The notes below the pieces were generated by a model. The model was not told the DNA's origin. It was given only the letters and a program-made list of their open reading frames with translations, and searched no databases. This document shows positions 11,566 through 22,432 of a DNA stretch of 64,000 bases, in pieces; within the stretch, counting starts at the first letter, position 1; every line of letters begins with the position of its first letter. The stretch covers positions 39,807,503 through 39,871,502 of the forward strand of contig CP136065.1 of NCBI GenBank assembly GCA_032622095.1, written 5' to 3'. Source of the DNA: Siphonodentalium dalli. Taxonomy: Eukaryota > Mollusca > Scaphopoda > Gadilida > Siphonodentaliidae. The position numbers were made by a program, and so were the translations under genes.

Positions 11566-11955
11566 TGTGACCCGCCATATCAAATCCAGTCGGAAGTCGG
11601 GATTTTTTTTACCCTGTGCCAATGCATTCTCTTATATATGCGAGTCAACCATAGGTCGCCTCGCATATATATAAGAGAATGCATTGGCCTAACAATTTTT
11701 TATCATTTTTTAAAAATAAATGTTTCCTACAATTTTTAGGACATAAAATAAAAAACATCCATTACCCTGCAGCGAGCCCCACACATATATAGAAGCATAT
11801 AGAAGAGTGTCGTCTGCTCATGTTTGTCTGGGGCTCTGTATGGGTGAAATTATAAAAATGTTAAAGAATACAAGAAAAAATTATTAAAATTGTAAACAAT
11901 TGTTAGGCCAATGCATTCTCATATATAAGAGAATGCATTGGCACAGTGTAACAAA
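11566..11955. mobile_element. Family T cassette MITE, right-truncated copy
   Basis: The left end is intact (TA at 11564-11565, then TGTGACCCGCCATATCAAAT). Hairpin 1 is complete. The spacer is in the opposite orientation to that of the 1337 copy. Hairpin 2 has lost its loop and part of one arm, leaving only AATGCATTCTC joined to ATATATAAGAGAATGCATT. The right terminal repeat is missing after CACAGTGTAACAAA. Confidence 0.85.
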
Positions 11956-12139
11956 TTCATGACAGTTTCTATATATGGTGCATTATATTGTGTTCTCGAA
12001 AACCGTCATATCGGTTGGTGTGAAGTTTGACCTGTTCAACGGAGATAGATACTTTAGCAGACAAACTGAAAATTACAGTCACGTACACACGTGCATGTAA
12101 TATGACTAAGTTTCAACCAGCATGTAATTTTCCATGACT

Positions 12140-12365
12140 TGAACAGGGACGTGGCGACAGGGGATGTTTCATGTACCCCAACAGTTGGAATTGTTCGCAT
12201 AGTATACATGTAGTTTGATTCTCCGTGCACCCATGCAGTATATATTAGCGGGAAATTTGTTCAAACTTTTGGACTGAAAATTTAGTCTGAAATGCCCATC
12301 AGTTTGATAATTCCGAACAATCATGTTTTTTTTTTTAAATATACAACAGTTGGAAAGCTGATATA
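12140..12365. repeat. Dispersed TTGGAACTTTCCAAC family, diverged copy
   Basis: The segment begins CAGGGACGTGGCGACAGG, similar to the left edge at 4.34 kb. It includes 'accccaacagttggaattg', 'ggactgaaaatttagtctgaaat' and 'caacagttggaaagctg'. The TTGGAA dyads are eroded. The CAGGGAC edge suggests a DNA transposon terminus but is unproven. Confidence 0.45.
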
Positions 12366-12415
12366 CCAGTTTATTATAGCAAAAAGTATTGTATTTCCTA
12401 AAACTTTAACATTAA

Positions 12416-12672
12416 GGCCTGGTCTTGGGATATTCTTCCTGAATATTTGCGAAACCCCTGTGCCAATGCATTCACTTATATATGCGAGTCTCCCATATGG
12501 TGCATCGCATATATAAGAGAATGCAATGGCCTAACAATATGTATCTTGATCTTGTAAGTCAGTGCATTCTATTATATATGCGAGGCTCTCAATGGGAAAC
12601 TCGCATATATAAGAATATGAACTGGCATATGTTTTTAAATGCTGCACCAGAGCAGATCCCTTCGTGAAAGGG
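12416..12672. mobile_element. Family M cassette MITE, diverged copy 2
   Basis: TTAA at 12412-12415 precedes a degenerate left end in which CTTCCTGAATATTTGCGAAA is recognisable. The right end, GTGAAAGGG followed by TTTA, matches GTCATGAAAGGGTTAA. Two hairpins lie near 12460-12528 and 12558-12625. The GCTGCACCAGAGCAG segment near the right end is the family M sub-terminal dyad. Confidence 0.72.
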
Positions 12673-12920
12673 TTTATGCTGAAAACATAAAGGGTTTATG
12701 CTGAAAACATGGACACCTGTTAGCCGCGCCCCTGGCCTTAAAACATTTAGACTTGTCAAAGACCTACATCAGCAGGACCTATCAACATCCCAGCGGAACA
12801 AGTTATGCTCAGTTTGTAGAGTCGACATAATATCAGAATGTGAAAAGACTGCACTGTAAAGGCTGTACGTTAAAACCGACTGCACTGCACAGGCTGTACG
12901 TTAAAAAAACTGCGCTGGGT
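12666..12920 (+). repeat. Two small local tandem duplications
   Basis: 'gggtttatgctgaaaacat' occurs twice in a row near 12670-12712. A second duplication, 'actgcactg' to 'aggctgtacgttaaaa', lies at about 12848-12907. Both look like simple slippage products. Confidence 0.6.
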
Positions 12921-13072
12921 TACTTCCCTTCGGACGCCTCAATCGACATGCCTCGTTAATAAGGAACGAACGATGTTTCAGATAATGCATGCTGCGGATT
13001 CGAAGCATGCGCGTTGTGACTTTCAAAGGTGATATACGTGTCGGTGCATGTTGAAACACACCAGGCGCCATA

Positions 13073-13532
13073 TGTGATCCGCCATATCAAATCCAGTCGT
13101 AAGTCGGGATTTGTTTTACCCTGTGCCAATGCATTCTATTATATATGCGAGTCGACCATAGGTCGCCTCGCATATATAAGAGATTGCATTGTCCTAACAA
13201 TTTTTTATCATTTTTTTTAAATAAATGTTTCCTACAATTTTTAGGACATAAAATAAAAATCATCCATTACCCTGCAGCGAGCCCTACACATATATAGAAG
13301 CATATAGAAGAGTGTCGTCTGCTCATGTTTGTCTGGGGCTCTGTATGGGTGAAATTATAAAATTGTTAAAGAATACAAGAAAAAATTATTATAATTGTAA
13401 ACAATTGTTAGGCCAATGCATTCTCTTATATATGCGAGGCGATCTATGGTCGACTCGCATATATAAGAGAATGCATTGGCACAGGGTAAAAAAAATACCG
13501 ACTTACGACTGGATTTGATATGGCGGGTCACA
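13073..13532. mobile_element. Family T cassette MITE, intact 460-bp copy
   Basis: TA flanks both ends (13071-13072 and 13533-13534). The ends are TGTGATCCGCCATATCAAAT and its inverse, with one substitution on the left. Both hairpins are present, and the length of 460 bp equals the 1337 copy. The spacer is in the opposite orientation, as in the 11566 and 56032 copies. Confidence 0.9.
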
Positions 13533-13539
13533 TATCAGG

Positions 13540-14885
13540 AACGCAAACAAGTGTGGGAGCATCGCCACACACCCGTATACAGCAACATGATTCATGATAT
13601 ATACATGGCTTCATACAATCCTCACATAAATATATATACTACCACATATGTATGATACCGTTTCTTTGTCATGTCGATTTACCAGTGCATAAATTAGATA
13701 GGCCTATACAGGGGGATTACTACTACTCTTTTTCGTATTACGCAGTCGTTCGTAGCTAAAGCAAAGCGTTTTGAAGAAACTCATGTATGATATTATGGTA
13801 TATTTCGTCAATCACCGAACTCAATTCATTTGTCTAAAACATCAACCCAGACCCGTATCTTGAATAGAAACAGCTTTTATTGGAACTTCAAATTTTCACG
13901 ATTATATCGGGGTTTCATCAACGCTTTATATGGTCCCATATTGCGTTATGTTCTTCATCAATCACGTCACTGGGGGTTCACATGGCAACGCATGGCATTG
14001 CACGGTGTAACTGACAGATCATTCTTCTTAGATCAGATGCTTAAACTCGACAATCACTCATTTAATAATAATTGGTGTCCCATGAGGTATATCTGGAGTA
14101 AAATGAACTTTCAGGCCTCTCAATAACGATGTAGACATACCCAGAGGATACGAATTATGTGCTAAACTAAGAATGACATTTGGAGCAATTTTCAGCAGTA
14201 AGCATATATACACACGTAATGATAGTATTCCATGGGGGACTATATATCTTCGAGAATCCTACGCAGTGAGGCTTACGTAAGTTTCGTGGAATCACCAGAG
14301 GATTTATATAACTGAATTATTTTTGGGCTCCTCCATTCTCATTTATGGTAGCATTACGCAATAGCACGTTCTGGCGTATTCTTGAAATTCGATTTCAGAC
14401 GATTCAATGAAGTATTGGGTAATGACATTCCCAGTCGTCGAGATAATTAATTGCGTGTTGAAGAAACGCGTTTTATGTCTGTTCAATGGCCTCATTTTGC
14501 CACCACTACGAACGCACACCCTGTAAGGGGCATCATGACTGCATGTAGGGGCCAACCTAGAGGGAGTTTATGGAGGTATCTTATTTCAGAATAATATCAC
14601 TTCCCCCACTTGGCTAGCCATCGAGAAGGGTCTTGTCTCTGATATTCCAGGATGTATACGTATGTATGTCCGCATAAAAGCAACAATGAATATTAAGTAG
14701 AATTCTTGAAGCATGTTTACTATGTTAGATGCTTATACATTGGATCTATAGTATTAAATAATACTTATAGGATCATAACAATAGTGATCTGGTTTCAACT
14801 AAATTTCAGCCTGCATGACTTCTCACCGTTAATAGGCTAATAGCCATACACAAATGTAAATAAATAACAACAAATAATATTTAAT
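13540..14885. other. No gene recognised
   Basis: The longest open frame (13830-14126, plus strand) has no recognisable domain and no splice or codon signal that I can defend. I treat this region as unclassified. Confidence 0.35.
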
Positions 14886-14892
14886 AAATGAA

Positions 14893-14995
14893 TGTAGTGG
14901 GTGTGTGTTATTGAAGCGGTTCACACAGTGTGCCCCAACGAACACAGCGCCGTATCCCATAATAACGCACACACACACATATACCCACTATGTTA
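14893..14995. repeat. Foldback fragment shared with 34.63 kb
   Basis: This segment reads 'aatgtagtgggtgtgtgtta', then 'cggttcacacagtgtgcc', then a 'cacacacacac' run. The same order is found at 34633-34760 ('aatgtagtgggtgtatta', 'cagttcacacaatatgcc', 'acacgcacc'). In the longer copy the two ends are roughly inverse (GTGGGTGT and ACACGCAC), so this is a decayed foldback repeat. Confidence 0.45.
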
Positions 14996-15039
14996 ATTTA
15001 TTATATTTATATAGATTTTTGATGAATTATTCCCATAAA

Positions 15040-15586
15040 AAGCTGAATGCGCTGGCCAGAAATTTACTTTTGCCAAATATTTTGCCAAATGAAAATAATT
15101 TTTGCCAAGTGCTGTTAGAAGTTGCCAAATGCTATCAGTCTCTACAACATTGTGTCTTTTATTTTGATTATTTCGACAAGCGCTGCTTGAGCGACCTCTA
15201 TACTTGGGTTTACCAGAGAACAATAAACCAATGGCATAACAATGAAATTGCACAAGGGTTTCTTTATCAGAAAGGCACATCGAAACAAAATTGATTAGCT
15301 AGGTAAACACCACCACCAGCCATACTAGCAAACCCTCCACCCCTAAGCTTACTAATGATATCAGGTTAACTGCATCTTGATAGAGGTGTTAATTTTTCAT
15401 AACCTAATAAACCACCACCAATAATACCATTAATGAAAGAGTTTCCTGAAATGAGTGGTATTGGTTGACAAATATTATTAAACTTTCTTGAGGAATCAAA
15501 CTTTTTGTCAAATGAAAATATTTTTTGCCAAATGTGAATTATTTTAACCATTGGCAAATTTGGCAAGTGGCAGCGCGAACCCTGGT
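15040..15586. mobile_element. Decayed foldback element with TTTTGCCAAAT motifs
   Basis: The left side reads GCGCTGGCCAGAAATTTACT then repeated TTTTGCCAAATGAAAAT. The right side has the inverse motifs, ending GGCAAGTGGCAGCGCGAACCCTG. The right terminus, inverted, starts CAGGGTTCGCGCTG, which is hAT-like, but no 8-bp duplication is visible and the left tip is eroded. Between the arms the minus strand has a Gly-rich frame (15290-15566) broken by one in-frame TAA near 15366. I cannot assign it a protein family. Confidence 0.5.
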
Positions 15587-15589
15587 TAT

Positions 15590-15728
15590 ATAGTGTAGTT
15601 ATATAGTGTGTGGTTATATAGTGTGGTTATATAGTGTGGATAGGGGATATAATGCTTATATATAGTGTGGTTATATAGTGTGGATAGGGGATATAATGCT
15701 TATATATAGTGTGGTTTTATTGTGTGAA
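15590..15728 (+). repeat. 44-bp minisatellite based on TTATATAGTGTGG
   Basis: Short TTATATAGTGTGG repeats are organised into a larger unit containing GGATAGGGGATATAATGC, which recurs 44 bp apart (15638 and 15682). The tract ends where TTATATAG becomes TTTTATTGTGTG. Confidence 0.85.
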
Positions 15729-15953
15729 TGTATATTTTCCGCACACAATGCGCCATGCACCTTTCCAACTGAGCCATGGATATTCCGACTCGATGTGGTC
15801 GATACATAGTGATGAGAAACGGTCATGACAGTTACTGCATTACGGATAAAGATCGATTGAGATGAGGTGGGCCAGGATCAGCCGGCTGATTTCATATGTC
15901 GGCAGTAAATCGTTCCAGACATCCAAGCCTGAGTTAAGTGTGCATATCATTTG

Positions 15954-16604
15954 CAGAATGAGGTCCCCAGAGGGTGAACTTAGTGATGCTATCCCGCACA
16001 GCGGGCTAGCATAACCAAATTCACCCTATGGGGACCCCATTCTGCATAGCCTCATCTTCTATGGAGACATAGACTCAGACTGAAGTTCCCAAATGGTGAA
16101 TATTGTGATGTGCACCCATTGGAAATCTCAATTATGCAATATGTCGTCTGCCAATTTGAGGATATAAAGAAACTAAACTAAAAAAGAAATATAATCTATG
16201 TGAAGAAGTTTCTATAGTAATTTGATAATAAAGAAACTTTCCAGAGAAGATGAGGCCTAAGCAGAGTGAGGTCCACAGAGGGTGAACTTAGTGATGCTAT
16301 CCCGCACAGCGGGCTAGCATAACCAAATTCACCATATGGGGACCTCATTCTGCATAGCCTCATCTTCTATGGGGACATAGACTCAGATTGAAGTTCCCAA
16401 ATGGTGAATATTGTGATGTGCACCTATTGGGAATCTCAATTATGCAATATGTCGTCTGCCAATTTGAGGATATAAAGAAACTAAACTAAAAAGAAATATA
16501 ATATATGTGAAGAAGTTTCTATAGTAATTTGATAATAAAGAAACTTTCCAGAGAAGATGATGCCTAAGCAGAATGAGGTCCCCAGAGGGTGAATTTAGTG
16601 ATGA
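15954..16604. repeat. 308-bp tandem repeat of foldback units (2 copies plus partial)
   Basis: The landmark GAGGTCC recurs at about 15960, 16268 and 16574, giving units of about 308 and 306 bp and a third partial unit. The first two units differ by only a few bases and small indels. Each unit contains a hairpin in which GAATGAGGTCCCCAGAGGGT pairs with CACCCTATGGGGACCCCATT, with an inner stem CCCGC/GCGGG flanked by GATGCTA and CTAGCAT. A second inverted pair (CCTCATCTTCT and AGAAGATGAGG) spans the rest of the unit. The third copy runs into a family M remnant. Confidence 0.88.
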
Positions 16605-16741
16605 TAACAATATTTACATTGACATTGTAAGCCAGCGTATTCTCTTATATGTGTGAGGCTCCCTATGTGAGACTCGCATATATAAGATAATGCATGGCAC
16701 ATGGTCTTTAATGCTGCACCAGTGCAGCTCCCATGAATGGG
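16605..16741. mobile_element. Family M cassette MITE, right half only
   Basis: One hairpin (about 16633-16699) is followed by GGCACATGGTCTTTAATGCT, the GCACCAGTGCAGC dyad and an end at CCCATGAATGGG, then TTAA (16742-16745). The left hairpin and left end are absent. The sequence abuts the partial third unit of the 308-bp tandem repeat. Confidence 0.75.
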
Positions 16742-16745
16742 TTAA

Positions 16746-17200
16746 TATTTCGAATCACTTCGATCCATTGAAAATCACGCGTGCTTCTGGTTGAATGATA
16801 ATGGTTACAGTTCCGGTCATAGCTCGAGCGCTAAGTGCGTTTTAACTCTCGATTGTTATTGATCGAAGGGGCCGGTGAGGTAATACCATCCCAAAATCCA
16901 CGAAATTCAGACCACAACGAGCTCATTCACATCTCGAGCGGTATAATAACACGCCGACTTCGCGAGTGGTGCCTTCTCACAATACCCCTCGTTAGAAAGT
17001 TCACAACAATATCCCTCCTTCCCTTCAAGCGCGGTTCTGTTTGCGTTCTGTTATAAGAAGAGCACATTGTAATTTCAAGCAAATACTCAAAACCACATTA
17101 TCGCGAAGCTGGGAGAACAGGAAATCCGATTTCATCCTATTGAATCGTGTTAATAGTACATCGGACATTTGGTTTATTCTCAAATGTCGTGGCTTGTAAT
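16746..17200. other. No gene recognised
   Basis: This is unclassified sequence between two family M copies. The short plus-strand frame at 16835-17056 has no recognisable domain. Confidence 0.35.
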
Positions 17201-17204
17201 TTAA

Positions 17205-17463
17205 CTCTTCCTTGACTGGAGCTTCCTGAAATTTTGCGAAAACCCTGTGTCAATGCATTCTCTTATATATATGCGAGTCTCCGATATATAGGGAGCCTCG
17301 CACATATAAGAGAATACATTTTCCTAAAAATAATTACCTTGTAAGCCAGTGCATTCTCATATATATGAGATGCTCCTTCTGGGAGACTGGCTCGCATATA
17401 TAAGAGAATTCACCGGCACGTGATCTTTAATGCTGCACCAGCGCAGCTCATGTCATCAACGGG
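17205..17463. mobile_element. Family M cassette MITE, two-hairpin copy 4
   Basis: TTAA flanks both ends (17201-17204 and 17464-17467). The left end CTCTTCCTTGACTGGAGCTT and the GCTGCACCAGCGCAGC dyad near the right end match the other family M copies. Hairpins lie near 17250-17318 and 17344-17415, both diverged in arm and loop. The spacer is very short. Confidence 0.82.
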
Positions 17464-17554
17464 TTAACGTATTCATTCTTCGGAATATCGATGCAATATT
17501 TAGTGAATTGTATATACTTGTTAAAATATCAATATACATGTAGTTGATATTTGT

Positions 17555-17800
17555 CCTGGGTGTTTCGGTGGAAGTTTTCAAACGTCACATTCGTATTGCT
17601 TTGACGCTTTGTCGCTCGTTTGCACTTGACTATACCTTTACTCGATGAACATAGTGTGATGTCAGCGAATTTAATTGAATCGTCATTGTTGAAACCGAAA
17701 CACTGTGATCACATCGGATAGATAAATATTATCTTATTGTCACAATGTCGGGTAGTTTAACGTGTTATACCCAGGTACAGGGTAACGAATCTATTACTAA
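17555..17800 (-). repeat. Dispersed repeat containing GAAACGAGCGA-type phrase, reverse copy
   Basis: In reverse complement this reads 'gcaaacgagcgacaaagcgtc', similar to 'gtggaaacgagcgtcaagaca' at 19.34 kb, 'gtggaaacgagcgagaaagtg' at 51.09 kb and 'gaaaggaacgagaaagtgtg' at 55.16 kb. The flanking 'gtcacaatgtcgggtagttt' resembles 'ctgcaatgccgggtcgtttt' at 58.03 kb. The repeat is old and its boundaries are unclear. Confidence 0.4.
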
Positions 17801-18400
17801 ATGAACATGTCAATATGACATCTCCGGATGAAGTATCAATGGTACCTTATAGTTGCATCGAGAAAGACCCGATATAGCCATGCAACTGCAACACAAAGAA
17901 ACAAAATATGAATATGAGAGATCACTTACGAGTCTCGCCATTAAGAAGCCATCGATCACCGTCGCCACATTTCGGGAAAGCTATCTGTGTGTGGAGCCTT
18001 CTCACTAAATATGTCGCCGACCCGAGACGGAAACCCCGTGTGGTTTATCCGATATGTCTGCAGAGAGCTGGGTGTCCCTCGGGATGGGTGAACACATGCG
18101 ATCTAATAGCATCGACGGTAGGAACATGGCAATGTTTTCAGTGTGATAGAAGACTGTCGCATATGATCGATATCATGTCATGCCACCTATGCCCACGTCT
18201 ACGAACTGCATTGAGGTGAAGTGATTTCGAGACGGATTAACTCCCTTTGGGAGTTCTAAAAGACAATCGAATAGCACAGTAATCCTATCTTCAGTGTTGA
18301 TGTCAGCGCAAAATTGATCACTCTCATAAATTCGTGTGTACTTCACACAACACAAACACGATTGCAATCCGTGGCAGTAGCATGTTGCCAACAGTTTTTG
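17801..18400. other. No gene recognised
   Basis: A 103-codon plus-strand frame (17908-18219) encodes a Cys- and Arg-rich peptide without a domain I recognise. Splice sites and homologs cannot be assessed here, so I do not call it a gene. Confidence 0.3.
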
Positions 18401-18404
18401 TACC

Positions 18405-18510
18405 ACAAAACAATATCCTAACCATCAACACTGTCAATACCACCACAACTAACAACAACATCACAACCAACTATTCCATCGCAGCCACCACGCTACTACA
18501 GCGACCATCA
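18405..18510 (+). repeat. Short degenerate CAA/ACC-rich tract
   Basis: Here 'accatcaacactgtcaatac' is followed by 'caccacaactaacaacaaca'. This is the same G-poor, triplet-like composition as the large arrays at 25.9-29.1 and 30.1-30.8 kb. A further short example lies near 18995-19060. These may be diverged relatives or independent low-complexity sequence. Confidence 0.5.
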
Positions 18511-18659
18511 AAGGCACGGGCGGCGATCGTTGCAGATATATTTATATTTGTTCAAATCCCCATCAACAAAAGGAACACCAAAATATATACAGTTCCGCTC
18601 ATATGCCAGACATAATAAGCGCGTAAATAGTATATTGTCGATGGTGTACGTAAACAAGA

Positions 18660-18990
18660 GACTGCTCGTGTTACAGAAGTAGTTGTGCTTCTGTTTACAT
18701 AATAAAGCGCAATTTTATCGGTTAATCACACCAAAATTATATAAACGCTCTTTATTATTTCCATATAAGGAAAACAGTAACAAATAACTCTCTTTATGTT
18801 TACCATATCCGGATCTAAACAAAAGCCAGGAAACGTAACGTTTTTTGCTTTTGTTTACATAACAAAGGAAAACATTTGACAATAACATACTGTTCGTGCC
18901 ATATTTCTGATTGGTATAAGAACAAGGCCTGTCTACATTTTAATTTTCCTTCTGTTTATGGCGGTTTTTGAAGGAGGTGAATATTTTAAC
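18660..18990. repeat. Repeat cluster with CTTYTGTTTACATAAYAAAG and CGCTCTTTAT motifs
   Basis: 'gcttctgtttacataataaag' and 'gcttttgtttacataacaaag' are about 155 bp apart in direct orientation. Between them lie AACGCTCTTTATTA (18744) and TAACTCTCTTTATG (18785), the reverse complements of the AATAAAGAGCG motifs at 5.8-6.1 kb. This is a dispersed repeat of unknown class. Confidence 0.5.
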
Positions 18991-19852
18991 AGCATACCCA
19001 CCGCCAACACCGCCCGTATCGTCAACCACGGCACCAACATCTAACGCATTCACTATCATGAGTATCAACAGCACCATGGACAATTTGCACTGTGAGGCAT
19101 CGAAAGAGACAGTCTTCTAGATTTCGGTATCTTTCACACTTAACTCGGATGAGATAATATACGATTGGTTGTTTAGCGTAACGATATGGGCGTCACCATA
19201 CACCATAGTAACGCGTGAAACGACTCGACATTATTGCAATAGGATATTTATATTCCAGAACAGTAAATGCTATTAAAACAATAATGATAAAATGAAAGTC
19301 GCTGATTTAAAAACATATCAATCGATCAAAGGTCTACCAAAGTGGAAACGAGCGTCAAGACAATGTAATTATGAAAAAAAGACCTGACGCGTATCGCATA
19401 TCGTTTCGCCGTGTGAAGGCTCAATGCAAACATAAACCGGTTAACGCTAAACGGATATCCGATCAGCTAAACGTATGTCTGCACATGTGATTAGGGCCTT
19501 AGGGTCAATTGTCACTTTTTATTCTGAGTGTTTATTGAATTAACCCTTATATACTAAATGGATTCTCCTATTCAGTTATAAAAATATACATTGGAAGTGT
19601 CTATTATTCATCTCGAGGGGGGGGGGGGGGTGCACAAATGACAGTAACTAAAAGTGCCTAAGAAGTCTTATTTATTGGAAGGAAAAGCTAGATAATAAGT
19701 TTAACATTTGTTGATGGCAACATTTAATCGCAATCTACTGAGTTTCACTTTAAAGTTGTTAATTCGTCGGTACTATCACATTGCGTCGGGTTACGTTTTG
19801 ATAAATCTCGTTTCGTGTCACTTGAGATTCGTATCTACTCGTCAATGAGATT

Positions 19853-19939
19853 AGTATAGAAAGGGTTAATTCTAGTGGTTTAGTATAGAAAGGGTTAATT
19901 CTAGTGGTTTAGTATAGAAAGGGTTAATTCTAGTGGTTT
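19853..19939 (+). repeat. 29-bp tandem repeat, 3 copies
   Basis: AGTATAGAAAGGGTTAATTC recurs exactly 29 bp apart at 19853, 19882 and 19911. The copies are identical, indicating a recent local expansion. Confidence 0.9.
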
Positions 19940-20404
19940 TGGGGGAGATTTTGTGAAACATGCGATAATAGTCCCTTTAAAAATGTTCAGATGTATATCA
20001 ATCTGGGACGGATTGCCTGGAAATGTATACCATTTTGTGATAATAACGTAGTCATACTATACCCGAATTGCATACTTCTCATCCACGTGTGCGGCGAACT
20101 TTACACTAGTGGGCGGAGATCAATTCTTTGTTGAGTTATATCTCAAACATACTTGCAAGATCTTAAACGTCATCGCGATCATATGCTGCTATGAGTGCAG
20201 TCATATTCAATATAGATAAACGAATTCACGTGGCTATGTCTGCCTTGCAACTTCAAGTGGTAACTAAAACATCAAGATATTTATTTTATCTTTATTAGAG
20301 TGTTTTAATAGAATTGCGCGAGAGCCAAATGGAATGATCCTGTTCTAAATGACTTCAAACTTCCGTGAGATCAATCTGTACAGGTAAGAGCGCGTCAGTC
20401 ATAG

Positions 20405-20577
20405 AGTAATGCCCTAAATAATCGACTCCTTAACCACAGCAGAATTGTGGGTAACTTTTCAGGATTTAGTCGGAAATATGGCTTGTTGCCATTCATCGGA
20501 AAGCTCTCACTGACTAACCCTGAAAAGTTACCCATAATTCTGCTGTGATTAAGGAGTCGATTATTTAGGGCATTACT
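20405..20577. mobile_element. Hairpin MITE with AGTAATGCCCTAAATAATCG ends
   Basis: The left arm starts AGTAATGCCCTAAATAATCG and runs about 65 bp. The right arm is its near-perfect inverse, ending GATTATTTAGGGCATTACT. A TA lies at the outer edge of both ends (TA-ATGCCC and GGGCAT-TA), consistent with a TA-targeting element. The unpaired centre is about 40 nt. It is nested inside the larger inverted pair at 19.7-21.4 kb. Confidence 0.78.
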
Positions 20578-20779
20578 GTACTTACTTTCTGACTCTATAA
20601 CCGACTTGGTACCTGATTATTGATAAGTTCGACATTCTGTATTTAACGTGAGTTTTCCCTACAGCAATCGTGGATATCACAAGTTCACAAGTCCTTAAAA
20701 AGTGTTGGAAGTGGAATGTTTTGTCAGATTTGGTAACCATTTTCACAATACATCTATACTATTTATAGTATAGGTAAGT

Positions 20780-21075
20780 GCAATTCAGGAGACTCCGTTG
20801 ATAAACTTCGTCTGCTGATTAATAATGACAGTTTCTGACAGAATGAAAATTTTTTCACGAGAGAAGTTTCACGTGGGTTTGTGTTTACAAATTAACCGGG
20901 AAACCGGATCACACCATTCAGCGAAATAGTCCTAGGATTCTATCAGCTTTTTTCGAACTTCAGGTATGAACTGATGAAAATTTTATGTGATACCTTTGGG
21001 GCTGACTATGATGGGCAATTTGTATAGCACTGTTCGATCTGTGTTTATACATGTGGGTAAAATGTAGTGTTATCG
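20780..21075 (+). repeat. Diverged copy of the 32.3/61.2 kb dispersed repeat
   Basis: Shared landmarks with 32.5-32.8 kb include 'ggatcacaccattcagcgaaatagt' (there 'aaatcacaccgtttcgaaatatagt'), 'cgaacttcaggtatgaa' and 'gtgttatcgagcc'. The order is conserved, but many indels separate the copies. Confidence 0.5.
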
Positions 21076-21572
21076 AGCCATTCATGGCAGATACAAAACC
21101 GTTGGTGGTGCGTATTGAATTCAATGTGAGTGATTTGACGATTCATTCAGCAGTTATTGGGTGCATCGTCCGCGCGTATGACTGCGCGCGCATCCGGGCG
21201 GACAGGATAGCAGCGATAATTCCTGATCGCGATTTACGAATCGAGTGACACGAAACGAGATCTATGAAACGCAACCCAACGCAGTGTTATAGTACGGACG
21301 AATTAACAACTTTAAAGTGAAACTGTGTAGAGTGCGATTAAATGATGCCATTGCATGCTGGGCATTAGCGACTTATTGGCCGTTTATGTTATCTCATACG
21401 TTAGCTCTGTTGTCACGGTTTAAACAGGAACGTGATTTTCAATCAATGGGAAACTTCGCCCAAAGCAACCATGCATGCAGGCCGTATTTTAATGAATAAT
21501 AACGGCATATTATTTACGTATACTAGGCATATATCAAGTTTGATAGAATAGTTAGTCACAGACCTCAACATA

Positions 21573-21999
21573 TGTGACCCGCCATATCAAATCCAGTCGT
21601 AAGTCGGGATTGTTTTACCCTGTGCCAATGCATTCTCTTATATATGCGAGTCGACCATAGGTCGCCTCGCATATATAAGAGAATGCATTGGCCTAACAAT
21701 TTTTTACAATTTTAATAATTTGTTCTTGTATTCTTTAACAATTTTATAATTTCACCCATACAGAGCCCCAGACAAACATGAGCAGACGACACTCTTCTAG
21801 GTGCTTCTATATATGCGTGGGGCTCCCTGCAGGGTATAATGGATGTTTTTTTATTTTATGTCCTAAAAATTGTAAGAAACATTTATTTAAAAAACATGAT
21901 ACAAAATTGTTAGGCCAATGCATTCTCTTATATATGCGAGGCGACCTATGGTCGACTCGCATATATAAGAGAATGCATTGGCACAGGGTAAAAAAAAAT
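21573..21999. mobile_element. Family T cassette MITE lacking its right terminus
   Basis: TA (21571-21572) and TGTGACCCGCCATATCAAAT mark the left end. Both hairpins are near perfect. The spacer is in the same orientation as the 1337 copy. The sequence runs through GGCACAGGGTAAAAAAAA and then changes to unrelated bases at about 22000, so the right inverted repeat is lost. Confidence 0.85.
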
Positions 22000-22229
22000 G
22001 CGGCGTCGTATCAGTTCAGCCAGATACATTGTGCATATTATACTGTGTCTCATGGCGGCTGTAATATATAGAAATTGATCGTATCGACATGCATAATGTA
22101 ATATTTGTGAGTACTCAAAGAAAACTGTAAACATGAATGACTTCGTGATAATTCTGGTTACGGAAGTTTTCCTCCTATATTTACGAACCATAATTTGCAC
22201 TTGGAATATTTCCACAATAATATATACGC

Positions 22230-22425
22230 CTTGTTACTGAGTCGCGGCCATATTGGATCCATCTAACATCGTTGTTTGTTTTTTAGTGCGACGGGTCAAA
22301 GTTCTGGAGTAGCAATCAATATATGGACCTTTGAATATTCATGAATCTCATATATGGAATGCTACTCCAGAACATTCATCTGTTCTTAAAACACGGAACC
22401 AATATGGCCGCGACTCAGTGACAAG
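22230..22425. mobile_element. Hairpin MITE with CTGAGTCGCGGCCATATTGG ends
   Basis: The arms TTACTGAGTCGCGGCCATAT and ATATGGCCGCGACTCAGTGA are inverse repeats with one mismatch near the tip. An inner pair, GTTCTGGAGTAGCA and TGCTACTCCAGAAC, is separated by an AT-rich loop. Family P begins only 7 bp downstream. The transposon superfamily is not assigned. Confidence 0.72.
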
Positions 22426-22432
22426 CTGTTAA

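Larger units (their letters stand above)
19690..21360. mobile_element. Possible 1.6-kb foldback element with ~130-bp inverted arms
   Basis: The left arm (about 19700-19835) and the inverted right arm (about 21235-21360) share 'tttcactttaaagttgttaa', 'tctcgtttcgtgtcact' and 'catttaatcgca' in mirror order with moderate divergence. The interior holds a 29-bp tandem repeat, a separate hairpin MITE (20405-20577) and a region related to the 32.3 kb repeat. The outer limits and any target duplication are unclear. It could be one decayed element or two inverted copies of a shorter repeat. Confidence 0.55.

Noticed and set aside
14905-15294. 129-codon plus-strand frame
   Set aside because: It begins in a CA repeat and runs through the left arm of a foldback element. 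No domain was seen.
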